NCBI RefSeq assembly: GCF_035989885.1
Contig: NZ_CP108518.1
Coordinates: 2,236,501-2,300,500, forward strand
Direction: 5' to 3'
DNA: 64,000 nucleotides
Source: Streptomyces sp. NBC_01232
GTDB taxonomy: Bacteria > Actinomycetota > Actinomycetes > Streptomycetales > Streptomycetaceae
Positions 62,660-64,000 of the stretch are shown here, piece after piece. How positions within the stretch are numbered: the first letter of the stretch is position 1; each line of letters begins with the position of its first letter. The notes under the pieces are model-generated. The model saw only the letters and a list, made by a program, of their open reading frames with translations. It was not told the origin of the DNA and did not search any database. The position numbers and the translations under genes were made by a program.

Positions 62660-64000
<1,341 letters not shown>

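Overview
The window is a high-GC chromosomal stretch from a Streptomyces species or very close relative. The evidence is codon use with G/C almost always in third position, a whiA sporulation regulator, a long chaplin with a sortase signal, mycothiol-type MDMPI and RbpA proteins, SPW_0924- and DUF6343-type small proteins, and the familiar core order secG-tpiA-pgk-gap ... whiA-yvcK-rapZ-uvrC ... uvrA ... uvrB ... coaE ... rpsA ... polA. I see no insertion sequence, prophage, CRISPR array, rRNA or tRNA. It is core genome with Streptomyces-specific accessory genes between conserved blocks. Both ends are cut: rbpA (1-329) lacks its 3' end, and a molybdopterin oxidoreductase (62660-64000) runs off the right edge.

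Layout. 1-4008: RNA-polymerase binding protein RbpA, translocon subunit SecG and the glycolytic run gap-pgk-tpiA. 4240-7200: a large secreted zinc carboxypeptidase. 7343-12349: the tightly overlapping uvrC-rapZ-yvcK-whiA operon. 12552-15116: a secreted papain-like protease, a translationally coupled membrane protein and a divergent HTH regulator with a clear set of operator repeats. 15131-17925: Rieske lipoprotein, sugar kinase, and a TetR/NAD(P)-binding pair with two TetR-type palindromes. 18088-22635: uvrA, an MDMPI-fold protein and a metallo-beta-lactamase-fold hydrolase. 22735-28030: MHS transporter and a Ter stress cluster (terC, a TerD-NTPase-like fusion, terD). 28118-34957: uvrB, glycerophosphodiesterase, O6-methylguanine methyltransferase, an MFS exporter, a cupin and a methyltransferase. 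35040-37613: psuG-psuK-like pair and a uridine kinase-like protein. 37708-45779: a WGR/beta-propeller protein, a cupin, a DUF2293 protein, a chaplin, a HAD-like protein and an SNF2/SWIM pair. 45889-50431: membrane-anchored XRE protein, secreted protein, small proteins, coaE, PAC2. 50641-53351: rpsA and a methyltransferase. 53353-62459: HrpB helicase, DUF3068, SPW_0924, lytic transglycosylase, DUF4184, polA.

The most striking theme is DNA damage. Five promoters (uvrC, uvrB, the WGR/propeller gene, the SNF2-SWIM operon, polA), plus a weaker sixth (the methylguanine methyltransferase), carry the pattern TTGTCRGTG - 8 nt - TANNNT. This is the RecA-independent damage promoter known from mycobacteria and linked there to the PafBC activator. 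Two of these targets, the WGR/beta-propeller protein and the SNF2/SWIM pair, are not classical repair genes, so the shared element nominates them as damage-response components. In uvrC, uvrB, the methyltransferase and polA the -10 box lies 6-7 nt from the start codon, which suggests leaderless mRNAs. At least eight other genes show the same leaderless geometry.

Other regulatory structures visible in the DNA are a structured leader that can hide the terC ribosome-binding site, an rpsA leader helix that can hide its own ribosome-binding site, two TetR palindromes one of which contains the regulator's start codon, TGTGAAC operator repeats before an HTH regulator, and several perfect terminator hairpins.
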